DNA from: Pyrenochaeta sp. MPI-SDFR-AT-0127 | Lineage: Eukaryota > Ascomycota > Dothideomycetes > Pleosporales > Cucurbitariaceae | NCBI GenBank assembly: GCA_020747015.1 | Contig: JAGTJM010000143.1 | Location: 1 to 26,280, forward strand | Length of the DNA: 26,280 bases | Reading direction: 5' to 3' | Shown: one piece after another, positions 1 through 9,528 of the stretch | How the letters are laid out: each line of letters begins with the position of its first letter | Position numbering within the stretch: position 1 is the stretch's first letter | Position numbers and translations under genes: made by a program | The notes under the pieces: generated by a model | What the model saw: the letters and a program-made list of their open reading frames with translations, nothing else | Told to the model about the DNA's origin: nothing | Databases searched by the model: none

Positions 1-11
1 CCAACCTGCCT

Positions 12-653
12 ATGCCGCCAGGAATCTTCCATCTCATGAATTTGCCCGCTGAGCTCAGAAATGAAGTATACCGCGAACTTCTTCTGACTACGATTCCGCT
101 TCAACTGATTCATGACCGGCCATCATGGCCTGATGTCAGTATTCCTGGCAAGAAACTTCACCCCACCATTCTACGAACAAATCACAAGGTGTACGACGAG
201 GCTCTGGCAATCTTGTATGGCGAAAACACATGGTATATACAAATCGACAAGACAGTTGTGAGATATCGAGCAGATATGCAGCGACTCAACCCTACTTTTA
301 CCCTTTCGCCCCCAGTGACAGCACACATGTCACAGATCAAGCGAATCGTTATGCATGCAGGTTCTAACGATCGCACCAGGACCAAATACGAGCTGTATCG
401 CCAACTTCTTAATGACGGAATTCGGATGGACACGCTTCAGCTCTTCGCTATACAGTTCTCGAATGAGTATCTACTGGAGAAGCATAAGAGAGTGAACGTG
501 GAATGGCTAGAGGAGGTAGATGGGAAAGAATTGGAGAAGAAGTGGATATGGTTCCCGGTTGGGACCATGGCGAATGACGGATGGCTTGTCATGAAGAAAG
601 ATAATGGCAGGGATGGATTCATTGGGAGGATCCCAGGACTGGGTATCTTTTGA
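12..653 (+). CDS. 2EXR/F-box-like hypothetical protein, possibly 5'-partial
   Basis: Encodes 213 aa from the first visible ATG. Residues about 8-30 hold the pattern LPAELRNEVYRELL, and residues about 53-75 hold LRTNHKVYDEALAILYGENTW. Together these are the hallmark of the very large 2EXR/F-box-like family of Dothideomycetes and other ascomycetes, where a short N-terminal helix is followed by an 'LR(T/V)N..(I/V)Y.EA..(I/L)(F/L)YG.N' segment. No molecular function is established for the family, and F-box-like binding of a Skp1 adaptor is only a suggestion. No signal peptide or membrane segment is seen. The frame stays open to the left edge of the window, so the true start could lie further upstream; the family core begins right at this ATG, which makes it an acceptable start. 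No intron is needed. Confidence 0.75.
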   Translation: MPPGIFHLMNLPAELRNEVYRELLLTTIPLQLIHDRPSWPDVSIPGKKLHPTILRTNHKVYDEALAILYGENTWYIQIDKTVVRYRADMQRLNPTFTLSPPVTAHMSQIKRIVMHAGSNDRTRTKYELYRQLLNDGIRMDTLQLFAIQFSNEYLLEKHKRVNVEWLEEVDGKELEKKWIWFPVGTMANDGWLVMKKDNGRDGFIGRIPGLGIF

Positions 654-1214
654 TTTGGAGAAATCACAGTCAACCTTCACACTTGGGCCCTGGATGTGAG
701 CTCAAAAGGCTCTGAAGCTTATGATTCCTGCCGACTAAGACCGCAAATTCTGCTAAGTCAAGCATGATAGTACAGATGATGGATGCATATCAAGAAAGGG
801 ACTTGCAGTAGATGATGTTTTTCATTGCAAAGAAGACATATCCGTCGCGCAGATACATGACTTGAGGAAGTGTACAGGAAGGTTTACTTCCGACGATATT
901 TTTTGCTTTGTTCTGCTGGTCGAAACTAGCCATGCTGCCGTTGTGTAGTAAAATGAAGGGTATAATTGTCGGCGTACCTGAGATCATGGGCCACTAGTCT
1001 AGACTAAAATGCGGAGCGTCGCGTCAAACAATGGACCTTGTAGTGGCCCAACAACTAGTGTTTCATATGCTTCAAGATCCAAGATCTTGAGCATTGGCGC
1101 AAGATGGCAGTGTCTCAGGAGTGCTTGAAGAAACAATGAATGCAACGCATATAGAAGCGTCGGTTCCTTCACCATTCTTCTCGAAATCCTTCACAGCAAT
1201 TCTGAACCTCCAAC
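654..1214. other. Intergenic region; promoter of the small membrane protein
   Basis: No gene is supported here; the short open frames lack recognisable protein character. The last 60 bases before 1215 are pyrimidine-rich, as is usual for filamentous-fungal leaders. A perfect 8-bp inverted repeat with a 3-nt loop (TCAAGATC/GATCTTGA) lies at 1072-1090, about 125 bases upstream of the next start codon. It could be a dyad operator or chance. Confidence 0.5.
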
Positions 1215-1616
1215 ATGTCTTTCGTCAACTCTGAAAAAAACTTGCTGCTCCCTGTTGCAGAATCCACGCTGGACGTGGAGATGCAGATGGATGTGTCCCA
1301 GTTACGCAACACGCGCTATCACGAGGCAATTGATTCGATTCTCTTAATCTTTAGCCTCGTCTTTACAACTCTACAATTTCTCATCCTCTACACAGCTCCT
1401 GCATCGCCAGGCAGCCATTGTGCCGCCGTGCTTGCTCATCTTGCCGATGGCCTGCGCATCTCCATTCCAGCAAGTCTGCCTACGACTGCGATACTCTTCA
1501 TCGTGGCACCCTATGTCGCAAGACCGAGTTGCGTTGTAACGACCAGATACGCCGTCCTTGTCTGCTACCTTGTGGGCTCTATGTTGGGTGCATTGCTTGT
1601 TCAAGGTTCGATCTAG
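1215..1616 (+). CDS. Small hypothetical membrane protein with three predicted helices
   Basis: Encodes 133 aa with no intron. The ATG sits in a good fungal context (ccaacATGtc) after a CT-rich leader. The first about 38 residues are polar. Three hydrophobic stretches follow at about residues 40-62, 79-101 and 111-131, each long enough to span a membrane, and the protein ends only a few residues after the third. I do not recognise the family. It lies upstream of argJ on the same strand with about 310 bp between them, so the two are separate transcription units. The coding call rests on the coherent helix pattern and the leader. It could be a lineage-specific orphan. Confidence 0.5.
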   Translation: MSFVNSEKNLLLPVAESTLDVEMQMDVSQLRNTRYHEAIDSILLIFSLVFTTLQFLILYTAPASPGSHCAAVLAHLADGLRISIPASLPTTAILFIVAPYVARPSCVVTTRYAVLVCYLVGSMLGALLVQGSI

Positions 1617-1771
1617 ACAAGGGTTGGGGCTAGCCTGCGTGTTTAATCGCCGGCAGCGATAACGGCGGGCTTCCTGCAACATTTTGGGCCAGCTTCACGA
1701 CCAGTCACTTTGCGGCGCAGGACGTCCCCCGAGTGAGTCAGAGTGCCAGTCGTTGTATCAAAGCTCCACAG

Positions 1772-1917
1772 GTAAGTTTTGCCTTTCTTTGAGTGGTCTT
1801 GTGTGACTCAATTGCACCTCCTGCGCGGACTGCGTGCACTCTGGCCCTTCTGTGTTTATGGCAACAAACTTGCACATGGCAAACATTCCGCCAACAGATA
1901 CTGACGACGTCTTTTAG
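1772..1917 (+). other. Probable 5'-UTR intron of argJ
   Basis: A strong donor (GGTAAGTTTT, intron from 1772) is followed by a branch-like CTGAC at 1901-1905 and a pyrimidine-rich acceptor CTTTTAG ending at 1917, twelve bases before the argJ ATG. The bases just after the acceptor carry an in-frame TAG (1924-1926) ahead of the ATG, so the intron would lie in the leader and not split coding sequence. It is 146 nt long, longer than the coding introns seen elsewhere in the window. Confidence 0.55.
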
Positions 1918-1929
1918 TATAGATAGACT

Positions 1930-3336
1930 ATGAGTATGTCTTTCACACGCCCCAATCCGCGCTTTCTCGCCCGCACAAACCGCATATTCACTTCGCAAAT
2001 CCGGTCATATGCTGCCCCAGGCGAGGGCACCGTTCCAGCTGCAAAGAAGAAGTATGTACCTACATCTGGTACCTACCCGCTCGGATTCAAGGCGGGCAGC
2101 GCACATGTGGGCGTGAAAGCATCAAACACCCGCTTCGACGATCTCGCCCTTATTGCGTCGGATACACCATGCTCGAGTGCTGCCGTTTTCACCACCAACA
2201 AATTTCAGGCCGCGCCTGTTACTGTCAGCAGGGACATGCTCAAAAGGAGGAAGGGTGAGGGTGTTAGGGCTGTCATTGTCAACTCGGGGTGTGCCAATGC
2301 AGTCACGGGACGGGGTGGAATTGAGGATGCCATATCAATGGGCAATGAGACAGACAGATGCTTTGTAGAAGACAACAACGGCGAGGACGACCTCAAAGGG
2401 AGTCGTAGTATCGTCATGAGTACGGGTGTGATCGGCCAGCGCCTACCAATCCAGAAGATCACATCGAAGATTCCGACCGCCTACTACAACCTTGGCGGCA
2501 CACACGAACATTGGCTCGCAACCGCACGGGCAATCTGCACAACAGACACTTTTCCGAAGCTGATTTCTAAATCATTTACTCTTCCGAGCACTGAGGTAGA
2601 GTACCACATCGCCGGTATGACAAAGGGAGCAGGCATGATCCATCCTAACATGGCCACCTTACTGGGCATCATCTGCACCGATGCGCCCATTGCCGCATAC
2701 CCACTTCGACAGGCACTTATCTCTGCGGTCACCAAGTCGTTCAACAGTATATCAATAGATGGTGATACATCAACCAACGATACCTTGGCCATCCTCGCTA
2801 ATGGTGCTGCGGGCGGTCAACCCATCAACTCCACCGAAACGCCGGACTTTGAAGCCTTCCAAAAGACGCTTACTGAATTTGCAATTGATCTCGCCAAACT
2901 TGTCGTACGTGACGGTGAGGGTGCGACAAAATTCGTTACAATACGCGTCACCAATGCCGCCTCGTACAAAGACGCGCACCGCGTTGCTTCGACCATTGCC
3001 CGTTCACCACTCGTCAAGACGGCACTGTACGGCAAAGACGCAAACTGGGGCCGCATCCTGTGCGCCACTGGCTACGCTGAGGGAGTAGACTCTGTTATTC
3101 CAGAAGAGACGAGCGTCAGCTTCGTACCTACAGATGGCAGCGAGGAATTGAAGCTGCTCGTCAGGGGCGAACCGGAGCAAGTTGATGAACAACGAGCGGC
3201 AAAGATTCTGGAAGCAGAAGATTTGGAGATTAAAGTGAACTTGAGTGAGAACAAGGGGTACAAGGAGGAGGCTGTGTTTTGGACATGTGATTTCTCACAT
3301 GAGTATGTGACGATTAATGGCGATTATAGGACTTGA
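1930..3336 (+). CDS. argJ: Mitochondrial ornithine acetyltransferase / N-acetylglutamate synthase (ArgJ)
   Basis: Encodes 468 aa without introns. ArgJ moves the acetyl group from N2-acetylornithine to glutamate, closing the cyclic arginine pathway, and some family members also make N-acetylglutamate from acetyl-CoA. The chain is cut by itself into alpha and beta subunits at an Ala/Met-Thr bond, the new N-terminal Thr being the nucleophile. Here the site is the KGAGMIHPNMATLLG segment, giving cleavage between A242 and T243. Other visible landmarks are VNSGCANA, MSTGVIG, SFNSISIDGDTSTND, DGEGATKF, GKDANWGRI and the conserved C-terminus ending YVTINGDYRT. The first about 27 residues are rich in Arg, Ser and Phe with no acidic residue, as expected for a mitochondrial presequence; fungal ArgJ acts in the matrix. 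Length fits the family (about 440-480). Translation could begin at M1 or M3. Confidence 0.97.
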   Translation: MSMSFTRPNPRFLARTNRIFTSQIRSYAAPGEGTVPAAKKKYVPTSGTYPLGFKAGSAHVGVKASNTRFDDLALIASDTPCSSAAVFTTNKFQAAPVTVSRDMLKRRKGEGVRAVIVNSGCANAVTGRGGIEDAISMGNETDRCFVEDNNGEDDLKGSRSIVMSTGVIGQRLPIQKITSKIPTAYYNLGGTHEHWLATARAICTTDTFPKLISKSFTLPSTEVEYHIAGMTKGAGMIHPNMATLLGIICTDAPIAAYPLRQALISAVTKSFNSISIDGDTSTNDTLAILANGAAGGQPINSTETPDFEAFQKTLTEFAIDLAKLVVRDGEGATKFVTIRVTNAASYKDAHRVASTIARSPLVKTALYGKDANWGRILCATGYAEGVDSVIPEETSVSFVPTDGSEELKLLVRGEPEQVDEQRAAKILEAEDLEIKVNLSENKGYKEEAVFWTCDFSHEYVTINGDYRT

Positions 3337-3541
3337 TATCGAGAGCCCAACCACATGGAGTAACCCTCGAGGATGTACTTGATTGGGACATGTCGTGAAT
3401 AGCGAAAGACTAGTTTGACACTAGGAGCACATTGTACTGTGACTTGTCCAACGGCATCTCACCTGTGTAGAACAAAAGCAAATACATGTTCTTGGTATAT
3501 GTTCTCTCACATGATAAGTCTTAACGTCTTCATCTGTTAAC

Positions 3542-3660
3542 ACATACGACCACAGGTAAAGGAACACTCTGGATCCCGTTCGCTCTCCAAACGATAAGCC
3601 GTTGACCGGCGGATCAGTAGTCAGGTGGGTGACCACTGGCGAATACCCGCTGTTGTATGT
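3542..3660 (+). rRNA. 5S ribosomal RNA gene
   Basis: These 119 bases match the fungal 5S pattern from end to end. The ends ACATACGAC and GTTGTATGT form the closing helix I (nine pairs including one G-U). The helix III hairpin is recognisable as TGGATCCCGTTCGCTCTCCA, followed by GATAAGCC. The 3' half has the expected AGTAGT...GGTGGGTGACCAC...GGCGAATACC, with a stem around a GTGA loop for helix IV and GCGG/CCGC for helix V. Helix II still pairs (AGG...CC and GGT/ACC with a bulge) although its bases differ from what I remember of other ascomycetes. The internal Pol III control boxes lie in GATAAGCCGTTGACC and GGTGGGTGACC. A T-run follows at once. Single dispersed 5S genes are usual in filamentous ascomycetes. 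Confidence 0.94.
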
Positions 3661-3662
3661 GA

Positions 3663-3672
3663 TTTTCTTTTT
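3663..3672 (+). terminator. Pol III T-run terminator of the 5S gene
   Basis: TTTT (3663-3666), one C, then TTTTT (3668-3672) begins three bases after the 3' end of helix I of the 5S rRNA. This is the normal position and form for RNA polymerase III termination. Confidence 0.85.
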
Positions 3673-5153
3673 GCACCTCTCCTATCTTTTATGTATATTC
3701 ACTGTTTCGTTTCGTTCTCTGGCCTCTCAAGATGTCTATCCTGTTTCTCGATGCTGCTTGAACCCACCTGTTTGCTTCTCAGTAAACCATCCCTCAGGTC
3801 CTAAATCCGCCCAGTCCATAGGGATTTCATGTTTCGAACCAAGTACTCTGCTTCTCCTCGCTCTCAGAAGGCGAACTTGTTTCCCTAAACCTCACCTCCT
3901 TGTCTCCTGTACAAGAACGTACATATTAAATCATCAATATGCCATGTAGGTGCATATGTTGTAGAGGTTCACCTACATTTCAAACCCCCTTGCTTTGAAC
4001 GCCTCAATTCTCTCCTCCCACTACACATTATTCAAATCATAAGCAATGTGATAGGTTCCTAGTTAGCCATAATACCTATCCAACCATTCCTAAAAGATAC
4101 CTTGACCATCAATATGCTGTATAAATACATACCTCAGATTAATATTAAGATGCCCTAGAGAGGACTGTGTTGGCATAGTTGGGTCTAGAGTTGATTTTGA
4201 CCCGGCGATCATGAATACTTCCTGCTGGAACATGCTATGCCATGCGTGAACGAATGAATCGCTAAGGCTCTTGAGAATATTCGTCATAGATACCAGGTCA
4301 AGGTGGATATATCAATGTAACTTTGGGTTGGCAATACATACAATTCTTTCATTCGAGCCGTTGCAGCTGACTGAGTGTATGAAGCAGATGTGGTGTAAGA
4401 CGTTGGAGCGGGCCGGAAGCTTCAATCAGTCGTTACAATGCGTGTGCTCTAACTCTCTTCGGTATGAACAGTCAGAAGGTCTCTGAGACAGCAATAGTAT
4501 TGAGAACACCGATATCGTCGAGGAACGTCCAGAAATACAGAGGTCAAGAACAAATTCATTTCGCTACGCTAAGCAAAGAAGGCCGTCGACTGCCGTTCAG
4601 TCATGTTCGCGTCTACATCCTCATCAAGCCATGGAACAATGACTGTCGACGCTAACCACCGCGTTCAAGGTTGCTCTAATCACCACCCATATAAAGGATA
4701 TCATTACCGCGTGTACCGCAATCCAAAAAAAAGGGAAATAAAAAAATCCAAACGCCGTGCTAGACACAGTGACATACGCTTTATGTACGCTCACGTAGCC
4801 CTCCAACGCCTTGCCCGACATTAAGAAGTGTAGGATCAAGTGCTTTACGTAGAAGGGCAAGCCATTGCTACCATGGGTATCGTTTATCGTAACATCGTAA
4901 GGAAGAGGTGGTCAAGGGACCATTCAAACAGGTAGTAGATGAAATGGTGTTCGAATATCAAGATGTAAGCCTTGCCGAGAATCGTGATGAACGTCGAAAT
5001 GATATGAGGTGTATTGAGAATTGGATGAATAGATATATTTCAATATACCAAGGTGGAGGTAAGGATCCAGAAGGTAGGAGGTGGAGAATGTAAGGTACGA
5101 TCCAAAAGGCCATGCCAGTTACGAGAAATGAGCATCATGGCCATTAAGCAGAT
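3673..5153. other. Gene-free stretch between 5S rRNA and forkhead gene
   Basis: About 1.5 kb with only short overlapping open frames on both strands, none with a recognisable domain, signal peptide or coding bias. I looked for tRNA genes and saw none. The right part will hold the 3' UTR of the forkhead gene, which is read leftwards and ends at 5154. Confidence 0.5.
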
Positions 5154-7421
5154 CTAGAATCGAACCGTGGAGCTACGAGTTAAGCCTGGTCGCGTTGAGA
5201 CCTTCTGTGGCGATCCGTTTGGTGCGACAGCAGACGGTCGTGCTCCTATCTTTTCAAATCCTTGCAACAGGTCAATGCCAGGCTCGGACTCATCGCTATG
5301 GAGGAGATGGAAGATGTCTTCGTCATCCTGGTGCTCCTCTGTGGCGGGTGCGCTGAAAGACTTCGGAGGAGTGAGGCCAGAGTGCCCGCTCTCCTTGTGA
5401 ACACCAGGAAGAGAGAAACCTGCGACTGGGTTGGATGTAGGGGGCTTGAGCATCGGAGCCTTTAGGGGCGAAAAGTTCTTGGCTGGCGATAAATTTGGAA
5501 TGTTGAGAAAGGAAGACGACATCCTCCAATTGGGAGTAGGAGAGTTGGTCATGTTGCCCTTCGAGCCGGTGATATCGGCAAGTATCCCACTCGTAGTAGC
5601 AGCACGCTCCAATCGAGGGCGCTTGGTACTGCGTTTAATTGGGCTCTCGTTGTAGTTGAAGTCACCGAAGATATCAAAGGTGCTCTCGAAGCCATGACCA
5701 ACAAGGTTGACGTTCTCATCATTTGGAATCGACACGGCTGGGCTCCAAGTCTTATTATCAAGGAAAGAAGTATCAACCCACATGGCCAAGTTCTTGTCTG
5801 GTGAACCACCGACAAGCTCTCGCATCTTGTTACGATGATTGCGCAGGTTAGTATTCGGAGATGCGGAAGCTGGTGGAAGGGCAGGGCGTTTGAAGACAAT
5901 GGCGGGGGTAAGAGGCCCATCAATCTTTGCAGTTGAACGGAATGGTGACGAGATGAGGTGTGCATGACTGGGCTGCTTCATGTAAGGCCTAGTCTTGGAA
6001 GGAGAGTCGTACGAGGAGCCACGGATGCGGGCAATTTCTTCTTCGGCGCGACCGCGTTTGAGGTTAGGGCGATCTAGATCTGCTTCGGAAGTGAGCAATG
6101 GCCCAAGCGGGTTTCCCTTGATCGCAGACGACTCGATAGATGAGTAGTAGCCACTGTCCCCGAGACCGTTGAATTTGCGCTTTCGTCCGCCAGATCGACT
6201 GTTGGAAGGAAAGCGTGGAGCACGTGGTGGTGTATCATCACGCGAGCTGCGCGTGCGAGAGACAGGCGGTGGAGGCGAGGAATGGATATCAGCTGGTGGT
6301 GGCGAAGACGGGATCTGGCGTGGGGGAGGCATGCTCAAGGGATCGTGTCCATCATGGGCAGCCGGGTCTGAGCAAGGGATGGTGGCATCCGAGGATGGAA
6401 GCTCGGGCTCCTCGGGAAATTTGCTTGAGTCGAAGCCCTTGGTCGAGCTCATTGGCGGGAAACTAGCAGACATTGACGCGTTCTGGCGTGGCAGCTCGCT
6501 AGGATATGCCGGCATAAAGCTATCGGAATTGGTAGGACGGCGAGTTGGTTTAAGTTTGTGGTATTGCTTCTCGAATCCAGCGTTGATGACCCAGTAGTGG
6601 CCTTTTCCGGGGTCGTCCTTGGGGCGCTCTTGCTTAGAGAACGACTTGCTCAAGCTAAGATTGTGACGGATGCTGTTCTGCCAGCCTGTTTCTTGGGAGT
6701 TGCGGTAGAATGCAAAGGTGTCTGAGATCCACTTATAGATCTGGGCCAGAGTCAATCGGCGGCTTGGCGCTCGCAAGATGGCCATGCCAATGAGCATCGC
6801 GTAGCTGTAGGAAGGCTTGTTGCCGTCATCGTCGACAGTGGGCATTTGGTCCGGGTCTGGTAGTGGTTCATCGGCTTCCTCGACCTTGACTTCCTTGAGT
6901 TTCTGCTTCTTACTACGATCACGTAGTGGAGCAGCGTCTGAAAAGAGTCGCTTGTTTGCGTGCTTCGATGGTGGTTCCGCAGCTGACATGGCTGCTCCGA
7001 CGGGCTCTGAGTAGGAATACGCGTTCTCCTTGTCTGTGTGAGAGGGGTAGCCGGTCCAGTATTGCATGTCATTGGCCATGGCTTGTGAAGATTCCGAGTT
7101 TGCAGGCTGCACCTTCTTTGTGGGCGCGTCTGTCCGGAAATATTGCTCCTTTGGGGGAGGCAGTGATACAGTGTTGAGGCCCTTCTCCACAAGGGCGCTG
7201 GGTGGGGGAGAGCTGGAGGCTTGTCGTGGTTTGCGCGGTGATGGCTCGCTGATGAAAGCGTCTGGGGGGGCGAGAAGCGTGTGAGAGTCGTTGGACACGT
7301 CGGTGACGGACACAAACGAGTCGAGGTATCGTGGGTCGTAGGCGTTGACTTGGTGGTGGTCGTGAGGCTGCGCCGGATCCTGAAAAATCTGCATGGAGGG
7401 CTGTCGACGCGCTGCGGCCAT
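5154..7421 (-). CDS. Forkhead transcription factor, Hcm1/Sep1-like
   Basis: Encodes 755 aa from the ATG at 7421 (context gccATGGCC). The open frame reaches 7439 only by way of TTG codons, so 7421 is the natural start. A complete forkhead winged-helix domain lies at residues about 202-288, starting KPSYSYAMLIGMAIL, with the DNA-contacting helix WQNSIRHNLSLSKSF at 247-261 and wing GKGHYWVINAGFEKQY after it. The rest is low-complexity Pro/Ser-rich sequence, with a basic stretch (DRSKKQKLKEVK) just before the domain and a second (GGRKRKF) after it, both possible nuclear signals. No FHA domain is present, which excludes Fkh1/Fkh2 and Fhl1 types and favours the Hcm1/Sep1 type, known in yeasts for cell-cycle transcription. 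The N-terminal QIFQDPAQP resembles that group. Many SP/TP sites suggest CDK control (inference). No intron is required. Confidence 0.9.
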   Translation of the reverse strand: MAAARRQPSMQIFQDPAQPHDHHQVNAYDPRYLDSFVSVTDVSNDSHTLLAPPDAFISEPSPRKPRQASSSPPPSALVEKGLNTVSLPPPKEQYFRTDAPTKKVQPANSESSQAMANDMQYWTGYPSHTDKENAYSYSEPVGAAMSAAEPPSKHANKRLFSDAAPLRDRSKKQKLKEVKVEEADEPLPDPDQMPTVDDDGNKPSYSYAMLIGMAILRAPSRRLTLAQIYKWISDTFAFYRNSQETGWQNSIRHNLSLSKSFSKQERPKDDPGKGHYWVINAGFEKQYHKLKPTRRPTNSDSFMPAYPSELPRQNASMSASFPPMSSTKGFDSSKFPEEPELPSSDATIPCSDPAAHDGHDPLSMPPPRQIPSSPPPADIHSSPPPPVSRTRSSRDDTPPRAPRFPSNSRSGGRKRKFNGLGDSGYYSSIESSAIKGNPLGPLLTSEADLDRPNLKRGRAEEEIARIRGSSYDSPSKTRPYMKQPSHAHLISSPFRSTAKIDGPLTPAIVFKRPALPPASASPNTNLRNHRNKMRELVGGSPDKNLAMWVDTSFLDNKTWSPAVSIPNDENVNLVGHGFESTFDIFGDFNYNESPIKRSTKRPRLERAATTSGILADITGSKGNMTNSPTPNWRMSSSFLNIPNLSPAKNFSPLKAPMLKPPTSNPVAGFSLPGVHKESGHSGLTPPKSFSAPATEEHQDDEDIFHLLHSDESEPGIDLLQGFEKIGARPSAVAPNGSPQKVSTRPGLTRSSTVRF

Positions 7422-9528
7422 GGCGAGAACAGCCAACAAGGTCTGGAACAGCCTTGTATAGTCTCTCCAGACGCTTTGACGCGTAAAGTCGCGTGAAGTT
7501 TTTCAAAACGAGTCGGTCCAAGTCAGGCAGCACGGTTGGAAGGTGCACTGTTGACGGAGATTGCGGTGACGATGGCCAAGCGCGTCGTTGAGAAGAGGGT
7601 AAGGGTGTGGGCAGTCAATGGTCGACGGGCGTATGCTGGCAGTCATGTATCGTGTAGCTCTGCAGCGGCGTGGTGAGAAAGGAGGTAGTGGAGCGTGTGG
7701 GCTGCTATCTTACCTGTGCGGAGAAGACGATTGCAGCGGAGGAGCTCGCTTACCAGCGCTAACGGACAACCTGTGACGACAGGCGGACGGCTGATCTGCG
7801 GCGGGCTGAGGCTATTAATTTGCTCGCGTTGGCCGAACAGAATGCAAATGGGGGGCGGCAACGTGTTGGGTAAGAGGGGATGAGAAGGGGGTGGGGGAGG
7901 GGGAACAAAAGGTGGAATAGGCCAAGAAGAGAGCGCGAGAGAAAACAACGTCCAAAGGGCAGTTGGTTGACTGCGGAGAGGGCAGGCGCGGGCATGAGGG
8001 AGACGTGGGAATCAGCTGCTGCACCAAATGCAAGGAAGGGCCGGCCGGTGCAAGGGGCAGGAGCCAATGAGCGGAGCGGCTGTCGCGTTCTCCGGATCGA
8101 GAAGGACAAGAAATCGAGATCGCGCGTCATTCTGCTCTCAACTCTGCCCAAGGAACAACCTCGCGCCGGCACTCAGGCTAGCCAGCTGTTCACAATCACT
8201 GGCGGCGCTATGAGGCGCGTGTCAACGACGCCCATCCATGGCACTTTTCTTTTGCGAGCATCTTCTCCCACCATCCCGTTGCCAGACATAAAAGCTCCCA
8301 TGCAAGGCCGTCGAGGTGCTGAGGCGCCTGTACCACGCCAGACGTGAAACGGCGCAGCTTCGTGAAGGCGAGCCACTGCTCAATCCAGTGGCTGAAAACC
8401 GCCCGCTCTGGCGGGGTCTGGCGTGGTTGGCGGAGCTGAGAGCTGCAGCCAGGGCCATCTGCGTCGTGCCTTTGATATGGGTTTCATCCGCCCCATGGCT
8501 CGGGTCAATCACTGCCACTCGATAGGCTGTGCAGCATCCTCCCTGGACACCCTCGTGGTCTACTAGAGTATACCGTGCCAGAACGTGTATACCCGAACCA
8601 CAGTGCCCAATGTCAACTACCGGTATGATCATGGGCACATCACTAAGATGGGCTGGGCTCACGCTCGCGCTGACTGTCGCAATTATCCTTTGGCATCCCG
8701 TTCGTTGCAGAGCCAAGGAACCGGACGAGCACTGTACCAAACCACTTCCTAGTGGCCCAATTACCGGTTTTCCATGCGAAGGGCAGTGTTCGCTACCGCC
8801 TTTGCGTGTCAGACTACTCCACTGGGCCGTCATCACGCATGTACTCTGTTCATACAGGTGAGATGTCAATAGCTGGCCAGAATTCCTCTCATCTGCCGGC
8901 AACCTCGAGGTGCCGCAGTTCGGCATCCTTTGCGTGCAATTGTCGTGTCGAGAGGCTGAGGCAAGCCATCTATAACGGCCGGCAGGTGCTTCAAATGCTT
9001 AGCAACGCCTCAATAGATTTAGAATTGGAGGATACTCCGCTAGTGATCGCCACCAACGTGGGGCAGTGGAGATTGTTCGGCTATCTGCTGCAACCTCCAC
9101 TGATCTTCTGGGAATCAGCCAGATGAACCTATACTTAACTCTTACTAAGCGCAATCACCACTCCACCAGACTTATGATACAAGCCTTGAGAAGCCACGAT
9201 GCCGACATGTTCTATCCAAACTGCGTTCAATGTGCACATCATCAGCACCTGCGCGGAATGTCACAATCACCTGGTCGTCTTGAACTAGAATAACACCGTC
9301 CAATTTTTAAAAGCCAAAGCAGCACAAAGCCACCATGGCCAAAAGTCTAAAAACATGGGAACTTAAATTACAAACAAACATTTAATCCAGAATTTAAAGG
9401 AGTGACATGGACAATACCAAAAAAACTGCCCTCTTCTCCGCCTTCCTCTGGTAAACTTACAACCGTTGCATACGTTCCACTATGTCAGCATCCCCTGCGT
9501 CTAACATCTGTCACATCTCCCATTTGAT
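7422..9528. other. Intergenic region with long forkhead promoter/leader
   Basis: About 2.1 kb without a supportable gene. The part next to 7421 should hold the forkhead promoter and leader. On the minus strand a donor-like GGTAAG occurs near 7713, and an ATG near 7646 opens a short frame, so a leader intron or upstream ORF is possible but unproven. The segment 8220-8930 is GC-rich and has long open frames on both strands, which I treat as chance. The right end (about 9300-9528) is AT-richer and fits the 3' UTR of the secreted-protein gene. Confidence 0.45.
7876..7903 (+). other. G-quadruplex-type motif upstream of forkhead gene
   Basis: Four runs of G (4, 5, 5 and 5 bases at 7876-7879, 7887-7891, 7893-7897 and 7899-7903) are separated by loops of 7, 1 and 1 bases. 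This fits the classic intramolecular G-quadruplex pattern with short loops. It lies about 455 bases upstream of the forkhead ATG, on the strand complementary to its coding strand. Confidence 0.6.

Noticed and set aside
3602..3949. Open frame of 115 codons starting within the 5S gene
   Set aside because: Its first part is the 3' half of the 5S rRNA and the rest lacks any protein character.
7422..7439. Extension of the forkhead frame to 7439
   Set aside because: It relies on a TTG start; the ATG at 7421 has a good context and leads into the usual N-terminus.
7880..8347. Open frame of 155 codons, plus strand
   Set aside because: Arg/Gly/Lys-rich translation arises from the purine-rich promoter tract; it overlaps the frame on the other strand and has no motif.
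8222..8926. Open frame of 234 codons on the minus strand upstream of the forkhead gene
   Set aside because: No domain or signal is visible, composition is irregular, and similar long frames occur on the opposite strand; the local GC-richness is enough to explain it.
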